This document shows, piece after piece, positions 9,573 to 18,928 of a stretch of 64,000 bases of DNA. Numbering within the stretch: position 1 is the first letter of the stretch; each line of letters begins with the position of its first letter. The notes below the pieces were generated by a model that worked only from the letters and a program-made list of their open reading frames with translations, searched no databases and had not been told where the DNA came from. Where the stretch lies: NCBI RefSeq assembly GCF_002846335.1, contig NZ_PJMQ01000001.1, positions 3,968,001 to 4,032,000 of the forward strand. The letters run 5' to 3'. Origin of the DNA: Janthinobacterium sp. 61 (GTDB lineage: Bacteria > Pseudomonadota > Gammaproteobacteria > Burkholderiales > Burkholderiaceae_D). A program made the translations under genes and the position numbers.

Positions 9573-11039
9573 TTACTCAACTGCCTTGAGCATATCCTCG
9601 ATCACCTTCTTGGCGTCGCCAAACACCATCATCGTGTTCGGCTGGTAGAACAGTTCATTGTCCAGGCCCGCATAGCCGGAAGCCATTGAGCGCTTGTTGA
9701 CGATGATGCTCTTGGCCTTGTAGGCTTCCAGAATCGGCATGCCGGCGATCGGCGATGTCGGGTCTTTCGCTGCCGGGTTGACCACGTCGTTTGCGCCCAG
9801 CACCAGCACCACGTCCGTCTGGCCGAATTCACCGTTGATGTCTTCCATCTCGAAGACCTGGTCGTACGGCACCTCCGCCTCGGCCAGCAGCACGTTCATG
9901 TGACCCGGCATGCGCCCCGCCACGGGGTGGATCGCGTACTTGACGGTGACGCCCTTGTGCGTGAGCTTTTCCACCAATTCCTTGAGCGAATGCTGCGCGC
10001 GCGCTACGGCCAGGCCGTAGCCTGGCACGATGATGACGGTTTCCGCATTGCTCATGATGAAGGCTGCATCATCGGCCGAACCCGATTTCACGGGACGCTG
10101 TTCCTGCGCGCCGGCCACGCCTACCGCCGGCGCAGCGCCGCCGAAGCCACCGAGGATGACGTTGAAGAACGAGCGGTTCATGGCCTTGCACATGATATAG
10201 GACAGGATCGCGCCCGACGAGCCCACGAGCGAGCCGGCGATGATCAGCATCGAGTTATTCAGCGAAAAACCGATGCCGGCCGCGGCCCAGCCGGAGTAAC
10301 TGTTGAGCATCGACACCACCACCGGCATATCGGCACCGCCGATAGGAATGATGATCAGCACTCCCAGCGCAAAGGCGATGACGGCCATGACGATGAACGG
10401 CGTCCAGGCTGGCTCCACCCCGTCGGCAAAGCAGAACACCAGGCCCAGCGCGACCATCACCAGCGCCAGGACCAGGTTGAGCATATGCTGACCCTTGAAA
10501 CTGACGGGTGCGCCCTGGAACAGGCGGAACTTGTACTTGCCCGACAGCTTGCCGAAGGCGATCACCGAACCGGAGAAAGTGATGGCGCCGACAAAGGTGC
10601 CGATGAACAGCTCGAAGCGGTTACCGATGGGCAGCGCCTGGCCTTGCTGGGCGATGTTGAAGGCCCACGGTTCGGACACGGCCGCCACGGCGATGCAGAC
10701 GGCCGCCAGGCCGATCAGCGAGTGCATGGCCGCCACGAGTTCCGGCATCTTCGTCATTTCCACGGTTTTTGCCAGGTAGGCGCCGATGGCGCCACCCGTG
10801 ACGATGCCGATAATGACCAGGGTCAGGCCCATGCCACCCGTTTGCTGTTCCTTCAGCTTCAGGATCAGCGCCACGGTGGTGACGGCCGCAATGGCCATGC
10901 CGCTCATGCCGAAGGCATTGCCGCGGCGCGCCGTCGAGGGCGACGACAGCCCTTTCAAGGCCTGGATGAAGCACACCGAGGCAATCAGGTACATCATCGT
11001 CACCAGGTTCATGGTGACGAAGCTCATGGCGTGACTCAT
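9573..11039 (-). CDS. pntB: NAD(P) transhydrogenase subunit beta
   Basis: A 488-aa membrane protein. About nine hydrophobic segments occupy residues 1-265 (domain II), followed by a soluble NADP(H)-binding domain III with the fingerprint [12 protein letters not shown] and [11 protein letters not shown]. With PntAA and PntAB it couples hydride transfer from NADH to NADP+ to inward proton movement, supplying NADPH. The ATG overlaps the pntAB stop (ATGA), so translation is coupled. Several ATGs follow within the first 16 codons, so the exact start may be slightly later. Confidence 0.95.
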   Translation of the reverse strand: MSHAMSFVTMNLVTMMYLIASVCFIQALKGLSSPSTARRGNAFGMSGMAIAAVTTVALILKLKEQQTGGMGLTLVIIGIVTGGAIGAYLAKTVEMTKMPELVAAMHSLIGLAAVCIAVAAVSEPWAFNIAQQGQALPIGNRFELFIGTFVGAITFSGSVIAFGKLSGKYKFRLFQGAPVSFKGQHMLNLVLALVMVALGLVFCFADGVEPAWTPFIVMAVIAFALGVLIIIPIGGADMPVVVSMLNSYSGWAAAGIGFSLNNSMLIIAGSLVGSSGAILSYIMCKAMNRSFFNVILGGFGGAAPAVGVAGAQEQRPVKSGSADDAAFIMSNAETVIIVPGYGLAVARAQHSLKELVEKLTHKGVTVKYAIHPVAGRMPGHMNVLLAEAEVPYDQVFEMEDINGEFGQTDVVLVLGANDVVNPAAKDPTSPIAGMPILEAYKAKSIIVNKRSMASGYAGLDNELFYQPNTMMVFGDAKKVIEDMLKAVE

Positions 11040-11350
11040 TCTTTTGCTCCTTGCTTGGCCTTCGGTTCTTTTTTGCGGAACATCTCGAGCATGCGCTGCG
11101 TGACGAGGAAGCCGCCAAACACGTTGACGGCGGCCAGCGCCACGGCCAGCGTGCCGGCCGCCTGCGCCAGCGGGCCTTGCGTCAGGCCGGCCGCCAGCAT
11201 GGCGCCAACGATGATGATGGCGGAAATGGCATTGGTGACGGCCATCAGCGGCGTGTGCAGGGCCGGCGTGACGGTCCAGACGACGTGGTAGCCGACATAA
11301 ATGGCCAGCACGAAGATGATCAGGTTGGTGATGGTGTGACTGATTTCCAT
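11036..11350 (-). CDS. pntAB: NAD(P) transhydrogenase subunit alpha, membrane part
   Basis: A 104-aa protein with three to four hydrophobic helices ([51 protein letters not shown]) and a charged Lys-rich tail. It corresponds to the C-terminal membrane portion of E. coli PntA, here a separate polypeptide as in Rhodospirillum. It sits between pntAA and pntB with short or overlapping junctions, so all three subunits should be made together. Confidence 0.92.
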   Translation of the reverse strand: MEISHTITNLIIFVLAIYVGYHVVWTVTPALHTPLMAVTNAISAIIIVGAMLAAGLTQGPLAQAAGTLAVALAAVNVFGGFLVTQRMLEMFRKKEPKAKQGAKE

Positions 11351-11374
11351 GATGTTGTTCTCTCCGGCGCCGCG

Positions 11375-12487
11375 TTATTTACGTAAGATTTCACTGCCTG
11401 CGCACACCAGGCTGGCCTTGATGATTTCATCCTCGCGGTCGATCAGCAACTGGTCGTCCTTGTCGATGATGAGCTTTAAAAAGTCCAGCACGTTGCGCGC
11501 ATACAGGGCCGAGGCATCGGCCGCCACCAGGGTCGCCAGGTTCGGCTCGCCCACGATGTACACGCCGTGCTTGACGACCGTCTTGCCCAGTTCTGACAGG
11601 GGGCAATTGCCACCTTGCTCGACGGCCAGGTCGACGATGACGGAACCCGGCTTCATGGCTTTCACCGTTTCTTCGGAGATCAGCACGGGCGCGGCGCGGC
11701 CGGGGATCAGGGCTGTGGTGATGATGATGTCGGCCAGTTTCGCCCGTTCATGCACCAGTTCGGCCTGGCGGCGCATCCAGTCGGCGGGCATGGCGCGCGC
11801 ATAGCCGCCCGAGCCCTTGGCGATTTCCTTTTCTTCATCGGTCAGGAAAGGCACGTCGAGAAACTTGGCGCCCAGCGACTCGACCTGCTCCTTGACGGGC
11901 GGGCGCACGTCGGACGCTTCGATGACGGCGCCCAGGCGCTTGGCCGTGGCGATCGCCTGCAGACCTGCCACGCCCACGCCCATGATCAGCACGCGGGCTG
12001 CCTTGACGGTGCCGGCCGCTGTCATCAGCATGGGCATGAAGCGCTGATACGTATTGGCCGCCACCAGCACGGCCTTGTAGCCGGCGATATTCGCCTGCGA
12101 GGACAGCACGTCCATCGACTGCGCGCGCGTGATGCGCGGCACGGCTTCCAGGGCGAAGGCGGACAGGCCGGCCGTGGCCATGGCGGCGATATTGTCCGCG
12201 TCAAACGGGTTGAGCATACCGATCAGCACGGTGCCACTGGCCATCAAGGCCCGTTCACCGGCATCGGGGGCGCGCACCTTGAGCACGATGGCGCAAGCAT
12301 AGGCTTCCTGGGCGGTGCCGATTTGCGCGCCAGCGGCGGCATACGCATCGTCGGGAATCGAGGCTTGCAGGCCAGCTCCCGACTGCACGACGACCTGATG
12401 CTTGGCTGCCAATTTCTTGACTGTCTCGGGCGTGGCTGCCACCCGCGTTTCACCAGGCCGTGTTTCGGCCGGTATGCCTATCCTCAT
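11375..12487 (-). CDS. pntAA: NAD(P) transhydrogenase subunit alpha, NAD-binding part
   Basis: A 370-aa soluble protein of the alanine dehydrogenase/PNT family. The N-terminal domain begins MRIGIPAETRPGETRVAATP, and the NAD(H)-binding Rossmann motif is MGVGVAGLQAIATAKRLGA near residue 170, followed by SDVRPPVKEQVESLGA. The RxxxPxxG-type loop EVPRITRAQSMD matches transhydrogenase rather than alanine dehydrogenase. A clear GGAGG ribosome-binding site precedes the ATG. It is the first gene of pntAA-pntAB-pntB. Confidence 0.94.
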   Translation of the reverse strand: MRIGIPAETRPGETRVAATPETVKKLAAKHQVVVQSGAGLQASIPDDAYAAAGAQIGTAQEAYACAIVLKVRAPDAGERALMASGTVLIGMLNPFDADNIAAMATAGLSAFALEAVPRITRAQSMDVLSSQANIAGYKAVLVAANTYQRFMPMLMTAAGTVKAARVLIMGVGVAGLQAIATAKRLGAVIEASDVRPPVKEQVESLGAKFLDVPFLTDEEKEIAKGSGGYARAMPADWMRRQAELVHERAKLADIIITTALIPGRAAPVLISEETVKAMKPGSVIVDLAVEQGGNCPLSELGKTVVKHGVYIVGEPNLATLVAADASALYARNVLDFLKLIIDKDDQLLIDREDEIIKASLVCAGSEILRK

Positions 12488-12899
12488 GATGCCTCCGCTA
12501 ATTGATAAACTGACTAGAATCTAACACGGAAAGCAGCGCGTCAAACGTTTGTGAACCAGCAACTTTTAGTTGTACGACACTAATTCCACCCCCATCGCCA
12601 TATTCGTTTCACCATGCGGCGCGGCGACCATATTGTGGGAAAGGTGTGTCAATCTCACCACAGTCGAGCGTCAGTGCCCGCTTGTTTTGACCACAGGGAA
12701 AGCCTATATTAGCGGGCGTTTCCTGCCATCATGCCGCCTAAGCCCCCATGCTAGTGCGCTCCCCGGGAAAGACGTAAGTATCTCCCACCGCTATTTGCTA
12801 AAACGTTGTCATTTATCAATATCTCCGCGCAACAGAAGGCCGGGTTCAAACCGCGCGCGCAGAACAAGATAAAATGTCGGCTCTTTCAAGGATGGAATC
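12488..12899. other. divergent intergenic region, pntAA / nudJ
   Basis: 412 bp without a convincing gene. The pntAA side carries its GGAGG site and a weak minus-strand promoter candidate (TTGACG at 12544-12539 with TAGATT at 12523-12518, only 15 bp apart). The nudJ side has TAAAAT at 12870-12875 and an AAGGATGGA ribosome-binding site just before the start. The middle is otherwise featureless to my eye. Confidence 0.5.
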
Positions 12900-13379
12900 A
12901 TGCCGAGAATCTGGAAACCCTCTGTCACCGTTGCCGCCATCGTCGAGCGCGACGGCCTGTTTTTATTGATTGAAGAAGAGACCAGCGAAGGCATCAAGCT
13001 CAATCAGCCGGCCGGTCACCTCGACCCGTTCGAGTCGCTGGAACAGGCGGTGATCCGCGAAACGCTGGAAGAAGCGGCCTACGATTTCATCCCCACGGCA
13101 CTGGTCGGCATGTACATGTCGCGCTATCAGTCACTGCGCACGGGCGAGGACGTGACCTATTTGCGCTTCACCTTTTGCGGCACGGCCGGCGCCGAGCATG
13201 ACCGCCCGCTGGACGAAGGCATTATCCGCACCCTGTGGATGACGCGCGACGAGCTGGCGGCATGCCAGGAACGCCACCGCAGCCCTCTGGTGCTGCAGTG
13301 CGTGGACGAATACCTGGCTGGCCGGCGCGCACCGCTGGCCCTGCTGCACACGCATGCGTCTGTCTTTAACAGCGCATAG
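12900..13379 (+). CDS. Nudix hydrolase, NudJ-like phosphatase
   Basis: A 159-aa protein starting MPRIWKPSVTVAAIVERDG. The Nudix box runs from GHLDPFESLEQAVIRET to LEEAAYDF: the G-x5-E-x7-RExxEE core is present, but the usual Gly after the EE pair is Ala. NudJ-type enzymes hydrolyse nucleoside di- and triphosphates and the thiamine precursor HMP-PP. It lies 31 bp upstream of mnmA, as nudJ often does next to the tRNA thiolase gene, so the two are probably co-transcribed. The substrate cannot be set from sequence. Confidence 0.85.
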   Translation: MPRIWKPSVTVAAIVERDGLFLLIEEETSEGIKLNQPAGHLDPFESLEQAVIRETLEEAAYDFIPTALVGMYMSRYQSLRTGEDVTYLRFTFCGTAGAEHDRPLDEGIIRTLWMTRDELAACQERHRSPLVLQCVDEYLAGRRAPLALLHTHASVFNSA

Positions 13380-13410
13380 CAACATTATCTAAAGTACACT
13401 GGAAAGCAAG

Positions 13411-14526
13411 ATGAGCAAGAAGAAAGTCGTTATCGGCATGTCCGGCGGGGTTGATTCCTCGGTCGCCGCATGGATGCTGAAGGAACAAGGCTATGAAGTC
13501 ATCGGCCTGTTCATGAAAAACTGGGAAGATGACGACGATTCGGAATACTGCTCCACGCGCCAGGACTGGATCGATGCGGCCAGCGTGGCCGACGTCATCG
13601 GCGTCGATATCGAAGCCGTCAATTTTGCCTCCGAATACAAGGACCGCGTGTTCGCCGATTTCTTACGCGAATACCAGGCCGGCCGTACGCCGAATCCGGA
13701 CGTACTGTGCAACGCCGAAATCAAATTCAAGGCTTTTCTTGACCACGCCATGACCCTGGGCGCCGACCTGATCGCCACCGGCCATTACGCGCGCGTGCGC
13801 CAGGCGCCCCTGGATGCCGGCCGCTATGAGCTGCTCAAGGCAGTCGACGCCAGCAAGGACCAAAGCTACTTCCTGCACCGGCTGAACCAGGCGCAATTGT
13901 CTAAAACCCTGTTTCCGCTCGGTGAAATCCCGAAGACGCAAGTGCGCAAGATCGCCGAGCAGCTGGCGCTGCCGAACGCGCAGAAAAAGGATTCGACGGG
14001 CATCTGTTTTATTGGCGAGCGCCCGTTCCGCGAATTTTTGAACCGCTACCTGTCGTACCAGCCGGGCCCCATGAAAACGGCCGACGGCAAGACGGTGGGC
14101 GAACACGTGGGGCTGAGTTTTTATACCCTGGGCCAGCGCAAGGGCATCGGCATCGGCGGCGTGAAGTCGTACCAGAATGCCGATGGCAGCAGCGACGCCT
14201 GGTATGTGGCGCGCAAGGATATCGCCAACAATACCCTGTGGGTGGTGCAGGGCCATGACCATCCTTGGCTGCTGTCGCCCGCCTTGACAGCCGATCAGGC
14301 CAGCTGGGTCGCCGGCACTGCGCCACAAGCGGGCGCCCTGTCCGCCAAGACGCGCTACCGCCAGGCCGACGTGGCGTGCCAGCTATTGCCGGATGGGAAT
14401 GAACACTTCAGCCTGGCGTTTGACCAGGCGCAATGGGCCGTCACGCCAGGCCAGTCGGCCGTGCTGTATGATGGGGATGTCTGCCTGGGCGGCGGCATCA
14501 TCGCCAGCGCCACGGGCTTGCCCTGA
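13411..14526 (+). CDS. mnmA: tRNA-specific 2-thiouridylase MnmA
   Basis: A 371-aa protein with the PP-loop [20 protein letters not shown] at the N-terminus for ATP binding, followed by the MKNWEDDD acidic loop. Both catalytic cysteines are visible, in [12 protein letters not shown] and [12 protein letters not shown]. MnmA adenylates and thiolates U34 of tRNA Lys, Glu and Gln to give 2-thiouridine. Length is typical. A GGAAAG site precedes the ATG. Confidence 0.97.
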   Translation: MSKKKVVIGMSGGVDSSVAAWMLKEQGYEVIGLFMKNWEDDDDSEYCSTRQDWIDAASVADVIGVDIEAVNFASEYKDRVFADFLREYQAGRTPNPDVLCNAEIKFKAFLDHAMTLGADLIATGHYARVRQAPLDAGRYELLKAVDASKDQSYFLHRLNQAQLSKTLFPLGEIPKTQVRKIAEQLALPNAQKKDSTGICFIGERPFREFLNRYLSYQPGPMKTADGKTVGEHVGLSFYTLGQRKGIGIGGVKSYQNADGSSDAWYVARKDIANNTLWVVQGHDHPWLLSPALTADQASWVAGTAPQAGALSAKTRYRQADVACQLLPDGNEHFSLAFDQAQWAVTPGQSAVLYDGDVCLGGGIIASATGLP

Positions 14527-14549
14527 TCATGGACTGAAAGGATACGCTG

Positions 14550-14696
14550 ATGCACACACTGCACGCCCGGATTGTCACCGCATGGAATGCCTTACCCGTA
14601 GTCCTGCAAGCGAGCTTGCTGCTGGGTGCCGCTGCGTACTGTTTACTGCATCTCGGGAAGTCACTGGGCCAGGCGCTGTATTACCTGACCCACTGA
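14550..14696 (+). CDS. small predicted membrane peptide, 48 aa
   Basis: A short reading frame of 48 codons beginning MHTLHARIVTAWNALP, with a hydrophobic stretch LQASLLLGAAAYCLLHLG long enough for one membrane helix and ending YYLTH. An AAAGGA ribosome-binding site lies 7-8 bp upstream of the ATG. It starts 23 bp after the mnmA stop in the same direction, so it could be the last cistron of nudJ-mnmA. I do not recognise a family. Coding status rests on the ribosome-binding site, spacing and helix. Confidence 0.55.
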   Translation: MHTLHARIVTAWNALPVVLQASLLLGAAAYCLLHLGKSLGQALYYLTH

Positions 14697-14716
14697 CACC
14701 TGACAATGCCGCCAGT

Positions 14717-15136
14717 TCAGCCGGGCTGATTGGTCGATTGTGCGGCGGCCAATGCCTGCTGCTGCTTGCGCACCATCGCGATAACCGTGTTGCGCACGGT
14801 TTTCAGCACCGTGTCGGCCATGAAGGGTTTCACGATGAAGCCCGACACGCCCATGGCGTGGGCTGCCTGCAGCGAGGCGGCGTCGATGCCGCCCGAGACC
14901 ATGAAAATGAGCGTTTTCGGATACTGGGCGCGGATGGTTTGCACCACATTGCTCCCATCTTCCACCTGCTCGCGCGCGATGCACACGAAATGCGGATGGT
15001 GCTTGACCAGCAGCGCCAGTCCCAGCGCGCTGGTATGCGTCTGTCCGCAGACATCGTAGCCGCCATCGGTCAGGACCGTGTTCAGCAGGCCGCGCGCCAC
15101 GGCGCTGCTATCGATCAGGACTGTCTTTAACATCAT
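14717..15136 (-). CDS. single-domain response-regulator-like protein lacking the phospho-acceptor Asp
   Basis: A 139-aa protein that aligns over its length with CheY-type receiver domains: VLIDSSAVARGLL (beta1), PHFVCIAREQ (beta3), IFMVSGG (beta4) and VKPF (beta5). Only one residue of the N-terminal acidic pair is kept (Asp9, then Ser), and the phospho-acceptor position at the end of beta3 is Ala54. Ser81 and Lys103 of the active site remain. Classical Asp phosphorylation is therefore unlikely and a pseudo-receiver role through protein contacts is more plausible. No histidine kinase or output domain is adjacent. The C-terminal tail is Gln/Ala rich. Confidence 0.8.
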   Translation of the reverse strand: MMLKTVLIDSSAVARGLLNTVLTDGGYDVCGQTHTSALGLALLVKHHPHFVCIAREQVEDGSNVVQTIRAQYPKTLIFMVSGGIDAASLQAAHAMGVSGFIVKPFMADTVLKTVRNTVIAMVRKQQQALAAAQSTNQPG

Positions 15137-15178
15137 GATTACTTCCCTTGCTTGATTGTTCTTGTCTTGCGCCGTGCC

Positions 15179-15952
15179 TTACTTTTCCCACACGAGCTTG
15201 TTCCAGGTCACGCCTAAAGTCACGTCAGTCTTGAGCGCGACTAACTTTCTTGAAAGATACAGTATTTCCCGCTCTTTTCGCAGGCTTTCGCCCAGTGCGC
15301 CGGGCAAAATCCCCGCGCCGGCCATCACGGCGTCGATATTGCCGTAAGCACGCAACAGTTTCGCGCCCGTCTTCAGGCCGATCTTCGATACGCCGGGGAT
15401 GCTGTCGGTGACGTCGCCCATCAGCGCCAGCAAGTCGGGCAGCAGTTCCGGCGGCACGCCGAACTTTTTCTCGACCCAGGCGTGGTCGTGCCAGACCCCC
15501 TTGAAATGATCCCACACCAGCGCGCCGTGGGCGATCAGGCCATGTAAATCCTTGTCGGTGGTGGCGATGACGGCCGCGCCACGCCCCTCGTGCAGCCAGC
15601 GCATGACGGCCGTGCCGATCACGTCGTCGGCCTCGACCTCGGGAATGCTCACCACATGCATGCCGAAGCTGGCCAGGGTGGCATAGAAGCCGGGCAAGGC
15701 GTCGCGCAGCACCTGCGGCATGGGCTGGCGCCCCTCGCGGTAACCGGCATACAGGGCGTGGCGCCAGGTGGGGCCGCCAAAGTCGAAGGCCGGCAGGATG
15801 TGCGTCGGCTCATGGTCGTTGATGAGGGTGCGGAACGACGACAGCGCATGGCGCAGCGCGATCTCCGCCTTCAGGTCGGAATCGGGTTCAGGACTGGCTT
15901 CGTAGACGCGGCGTACGATATTCAAGCCGTCGATAGCGAGGAGTCTGGCCAT
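15179..15952 (-). CDS. 5'-3' exonuclease / flap endonuclease-like protein
   Basis: A 257-aa nuclease matching the 5'-nuclease domain of DNA polymerase I as a stand-alone protein, similar to ExoIX/Xni. Conserved acidic clusters are visible: AIDGLNIVRR at the N-terminus, EADDVIG mid-protein, and TTDKDL. The helix-3-turn-helix LMGDVTDSIPGVSKIGLKTG binds the duplex. The start is the ATG at 15952 (MARLLAIDGLN); an in-frame extension upstream has no family character and overlaps the GST gene. It probably trims flaps or gaps in DNA repair. Confidence 0.88.
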   Translation of the reverse strand: MARLLAIDGLNIVRRVYEASPEPDSDLKAEIALRHALSSFRTLINDHEPTHILPAFDFGGPTWRHALYAGYREGRQPMPQVLRDALPGFYATLASFGMHVVSIPEVEADDVIGTAVMRWLHEGRGAAVIATTDKDLHGLIAHGALVWDHFKGVWHDHAWVEKKFGVPPELLPDLLALMGDVTDSIPGVSKIGLKTGAKLLRAYGNIDAVMAGAGILPGALGESLRKEREILYLSRKLVALKTDVTLGVTWNKLVWEK

Positions 15953-16023
15953 GCGGTTAGTCGATACTGGTTGAATCGGGCATTTTACCGTATGGTTCCC
16001 CGCATATCGGCCTTGAATGCCCC

Positions 16024-16695
16024 TTATTTGGCGAAATCGTAGGGCCCGCCACGTTCGAGCGCCCGCTGGTAGGCCGGGCGCGCGTGGATGCGCTGCAGGA
16101 ACGCCGTCAGCTTCGGCTGGCGTTCGTCGAGTCCGCCGCGCATGGCGGCCGCTTCCAGCGGAAAGCTCATCTGGATGTCGGCCGCCGTGAATTCGTTGCC
16201 GGCAAACCATTTTCTGCTCTCCAGTTCGGATTCCATGTAAGCCAGCTGGCTATTGATGTTGGGCATGATGAAGCTGCTCCTGACCTTGCTGGCGATGCCG
16301 CGCGCAATGGGCTTGACGAAAAATGGCATGGGCGACGATTCGACCTTGTCGAATACCAGTTTCATCAGCAGCGGCGGCATGGCCGAGCCTTCCGCGAAAT
16401 GCAGCCAGTAAGTCCAGCGCAGCTTCTCCGGCGTGCCCGCCGCCGGTACCAATCGGCCATTGCCGTAGCGTTCGACCAGGTACTCGATGATGGCGCCCGA
16501 TTCGGCGATGGTGTTGGCGCCATCTGTGATCACGGGCGACTTGCCCAGGGGATGCACGGCTTTCAAGGAAGCGGGCGCCAGCATGGTTTTCGGGTCCCGC
16601 TGGTAGCGCTTGACCTCGTAGTCGAGGCCCAGCTCCTCGAGCAGCCAGAGCACGCGCTGCGAGCGCGAATTGTTCAGATGGTGGACGACGATCAT
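16024..16695 (-). CDS. glutathione S-transferase
   Basis: A 223-aa protein with an N-terminal thioredoxin-like domain (about 1-80) beginning MIVVHHLNNSRSQRVLWLLE; the Ser in NNSRSQR occupies the catalytic position for activating glutathione, and HPLGKSPVITDG with ESGAIIEYL bind the tripeptide. The all-helical C-terminal domain covers 90-215. The start at 16695 is preceded by GGGAAA. The substrate is unknown. It is the upstream neighbour of the exonuclease on the same strand, 71 bp apart. Confidence 0.88.
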   Translation of the reverse strand: MIVVHHLNNSRSQRVLWLLEELGLDYEVKRYQRDPKTMLAPASLKAVHPLGKSPVITDGANTIAESGAIIEYLVERYGNGRLVPAAGTPEKLRWTYWLHFAEGSAMPPLLMKLVFDKVESSPMPFFVKPIARGIASKVRSSFIMPNINSQLAYMESELESRKWFAGNEFTAADIQMSFPLEAAAMRGGLDERQPKLTAFLQRIHARPAYQRALERGGPYDFAK

Positions 16696-16861
16696 GGTGT
16701 TTCCCGTTAGGCGATGGTTGAGTTCCAGTATAGCCGGGACGGGAAAATCGCGGCGGAAGGGGCTGCACACCAAAAGAAATTGCGAAAAACAGTATTTTCA
16801 ATTGATAACTTTTCAATCTTCCCTTATCGTGTTTTGTTTCCAATAAGTAAGGAACTCCTCT

Positions 16862-17914
16862 GTGGATTTCGACACAAACAACACTACGCCCCAGCGCGAA
16901 GCCATCACCTTCAGCGCCACCGGCAGCGAATACTTCCGTATCTGGATCGTCAACCTGCTGCTGAGCATCGTCACCCTGGGCATTTATTCCGCCTGGGCCA
17001 AGGTGCGCCGCAACCGCTATTTCTATTCGAGCACCCACCTGGCGGGCAGCAGCTTCGAATACCACGGCAACGCCGTCGCCATCCTGAAGGGCCGCATTGC
17101 GGCCGTCGTGCTGATCGCCGGCTACAACATCGCCCTGCGTGTCTCGCCCATCGTGGGCCTGCTGATGTTCGTACTGCTGGCCGCCATCCTGCCCTGGCTG
17201 GTATGGAAAAGCTTGCAGTTCAAGCTGTACAACACCAGTTACCGCGGCATCCGCTTCGGTTTCGGCGGCAGCGCCAAGGAAGCCTACAAATACTTCCTGT
17301 GGCTGCCTATCCTGAATACCTTCACGGCTGGCTTGATGACGCCGTTCCTGCACCAGCGCCTGAAGCGCTTCCAGCACACGCAAAGCCGTTTCGGCACCAG
17401 CCCGTTCAGCTTTGACGCCACGGTCGGCAGCTTTTACAAGACGTACCTGCTGTTCTTTGCGCTGCTGCTGGGCGGCCTGCTGGTGCTCATTTTCGTCGTC
17501 TTCGGCAGCGTGTTTGCCTCGTTTGCTGCGCATGCCAACGACGCCACCAAGGTCGGCAGCCTGATGTTTGCCATCGGCGCCCTGTATCTGTGGGCGTTTA
17601 CCGTTCTGCCCCTGTTCCTGACCATGATCCAGAACCTGATCTGGAACCACACGCGCTTGCAGCAGCACCAGTTCCAGTCGCAGCTGACCTGGGGCCGCAC
17701 CACCTTCATCATGCTGACCAACCTGCTGGGCGTCGTCGTCACGCTGGGCCTGTTCGCGCCATTCGCCCACGTGCGCTGGCTGAAGTACCGCCTGGAGGCG
17801 ACGTCGATGCTGGTGCATGGCAGCCTGGACGAGTTTGTCGCCGCCACGGGCCAGCAAGTGTCGGCCACCGGCGAAGGCATGGCCGACCTGCTGGACTTCG
17901 ACCTGTCGATGTAA
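16862..17914 (+). CDS. DUF898 (YjgN-like) integral membrane protein
   Basis: A 350-aa polytopic membrane protein of the DUF898/YjgN family. A GTG start at 16862 is preceded by AAGGAA. Two related halves are visible: VTLGIYSAWAKVRRNRYFY near residue 38 and VTLGLFAPFAHVRWLKYRL near residue 300, each followed by a HG motif, suggesting internal duplication. At least six hydrophobic segments lie between. The family has no firm function. The M48 protease gene begins 3 bp after its stop, so the two are almost certainly co-expressed and may act together at the inner membrane. Confidence 0.88.
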   Translation: MDFDTNNTTPQREAITFSATGSEYFRIWIVNLLLSIVTLGIYSAWAKVRRNRYFYSSTHLAGSSFEYHGNAVAILKGRIAAVVLIAGYNIALRVSPIVGLLMFVLLAAILPWLVWKSLQFKLYNTSYRGIRFGFGGSAKEAYKYFLWLPILNTFTAGLMTPFLHQRLKRFQHTQSRFGTSPFSFDATVGSFYKTYLLFFALLLGGLLVLIFVVFGSVFASFAAHANDATKVGSLMFAIGALYLWAFTVLPLFLTMIQNLIWNHTRLQQHQFQSQLTWGRTTFIMLTNLLGVVVTLGLFAPFAHVRWLKYRLEATSMLVHGSLDEFVAATGQQVSATGEGMADLLDFDLSM

Positions 17915-17917
17915 GCA

Positions 17918-18928
17918 ATGAACGCCAACACGCAAGAAGACCACGCCGCTCTGGCCGCCCGCTATTTCGACGGCCAGAGTTCGCGCCTGTACCACGTGAA
18001 ACTGTCCGTGCGCGATGGCGTGGCCGTGCTGACGGGCGACATCGAGCGCAGCTGTCCGCTGGGCGAACTGCACGTGTCCGAACGCAGCAGCCACGCCGTG
18101 CGCAAGGTCAGCTTTCCCGACGGCGCCTACCTGGAAATCGCCGACCAAGCGGCCTTCAACGCATTGCTGCACGATACGGGCCACCGCGATGGCTGGGTGG
18201 TGCGGCTGCAGCAAAGCTGGCGCGGCGCCCTGCTGGCCACGGTCGCCACCGTGCTGGCTCTGTGGCTCAGCTATCAGTACCTGCTGCCGGTCGTGGCGAA
18301 AGGCATCGCTTATGCGATTCCCCAGTCCGTCGAGCGCCAGCTGGGTCAGGGCGTGCTTGATTTCCTCGACCAGCACGTGTTTGAAGCGAGCAAGCTCACT
18401 GGCGTACGCCAGCAAGCCTTGCGCAGCCAGTTCGCGCGGCTGACCACGCCCGGCGACAGCACGCCCGAGCACCGCATCGTTTTCCGCAAGAGCAAGATCG
18501 GTCCGAACGCGTTTGCCCTGCCGTCGGGCGACATCGTGCTGACCGATGAAATGGTGGAACTGCTGCCGGACGATGCCGCCATCATGGGCGTGCTGGCGCA
18601 TGAGCTGGGCCATTTGCAGCAGCGCCACCTGACGCGGCGCATCATCCAGACCTCGGCAGTGGGCGCCGGCGCGGCGCTGCTGTTCGGCGACGTGTCGACG
18701 GTGGTGGCCACCGTGCCGCCGCTGTTGCTGGATTTGAAGTATTCGCGCGATGTCGAACGCGACGCGGACGACTATGCGATTGCCATGCTGCGCCAGAATG
18801 GCATCCCGCTGGAACACCTGGCGCAAGTGTTTGTCGCCCTGGGCAAGCTGGACCAGGGCACGCCCTACCTGTCGAGCCATCCGGCCAGCGCCGAACGGGT
18901 CGAACGCATCCGCGCCGCACAACGGTAA
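17918..18928 (+). CDS. M48 family membrane metallopeptidase
   Basis: A 336-aa protein. Residues 1-100 form an uncharacterised N-terminal domain, a membrane segment lies at about 104-124, and the C-terminal half is an M48 peptidase with zinc motif HELGH (His228, Glu229, His232) and third ligand Glu280 in SRDVERDADDYA. The active site would be on one face of the inner membrane. M48 relatives include HtpX and BepA, which clear misfolded membrane or envelope proteins. Coupling to the DUF898 gene suggests that protein as substrate or partner (inference). A palindromic repeat starts at its stop codon. Confidence 0.9.
   Translation: MNANTQEDHAALAARYFDGQSSRLYHVKLSVRDGVAVLTGDIERSCPLGELHVSERSSHAVRKVSFPDGAYLEIADQAAFNALLHDTGHRDGWVVRLQQSWRGALLATVATVLALWLSYQYLLPVVAKGIAYAIPQSVERQLGQGVLDFLDQHVFEASKLTGVRQQALRSQFARLTTPGDSTPEHRIVFRKSKIGPNAFALPSGDIVLTDEMVELLPDDAAIMGVLAHELGHLQQRHLTRRIIQTSAVGAGAALLFGDVSTVVATVPPLLLDLKYSRDVERDADDYAIAMLRQNGIPLEHLAQVFVALGKLDQGTPYLSSHPASAERVERIRAAQR

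Noticed and set aside
12570..12872. 100-codon frame in the pntAA-nudJ gap
   Set aside because: No ribosome-binding site, no domain, irregular composition; more likely promoter DNA.
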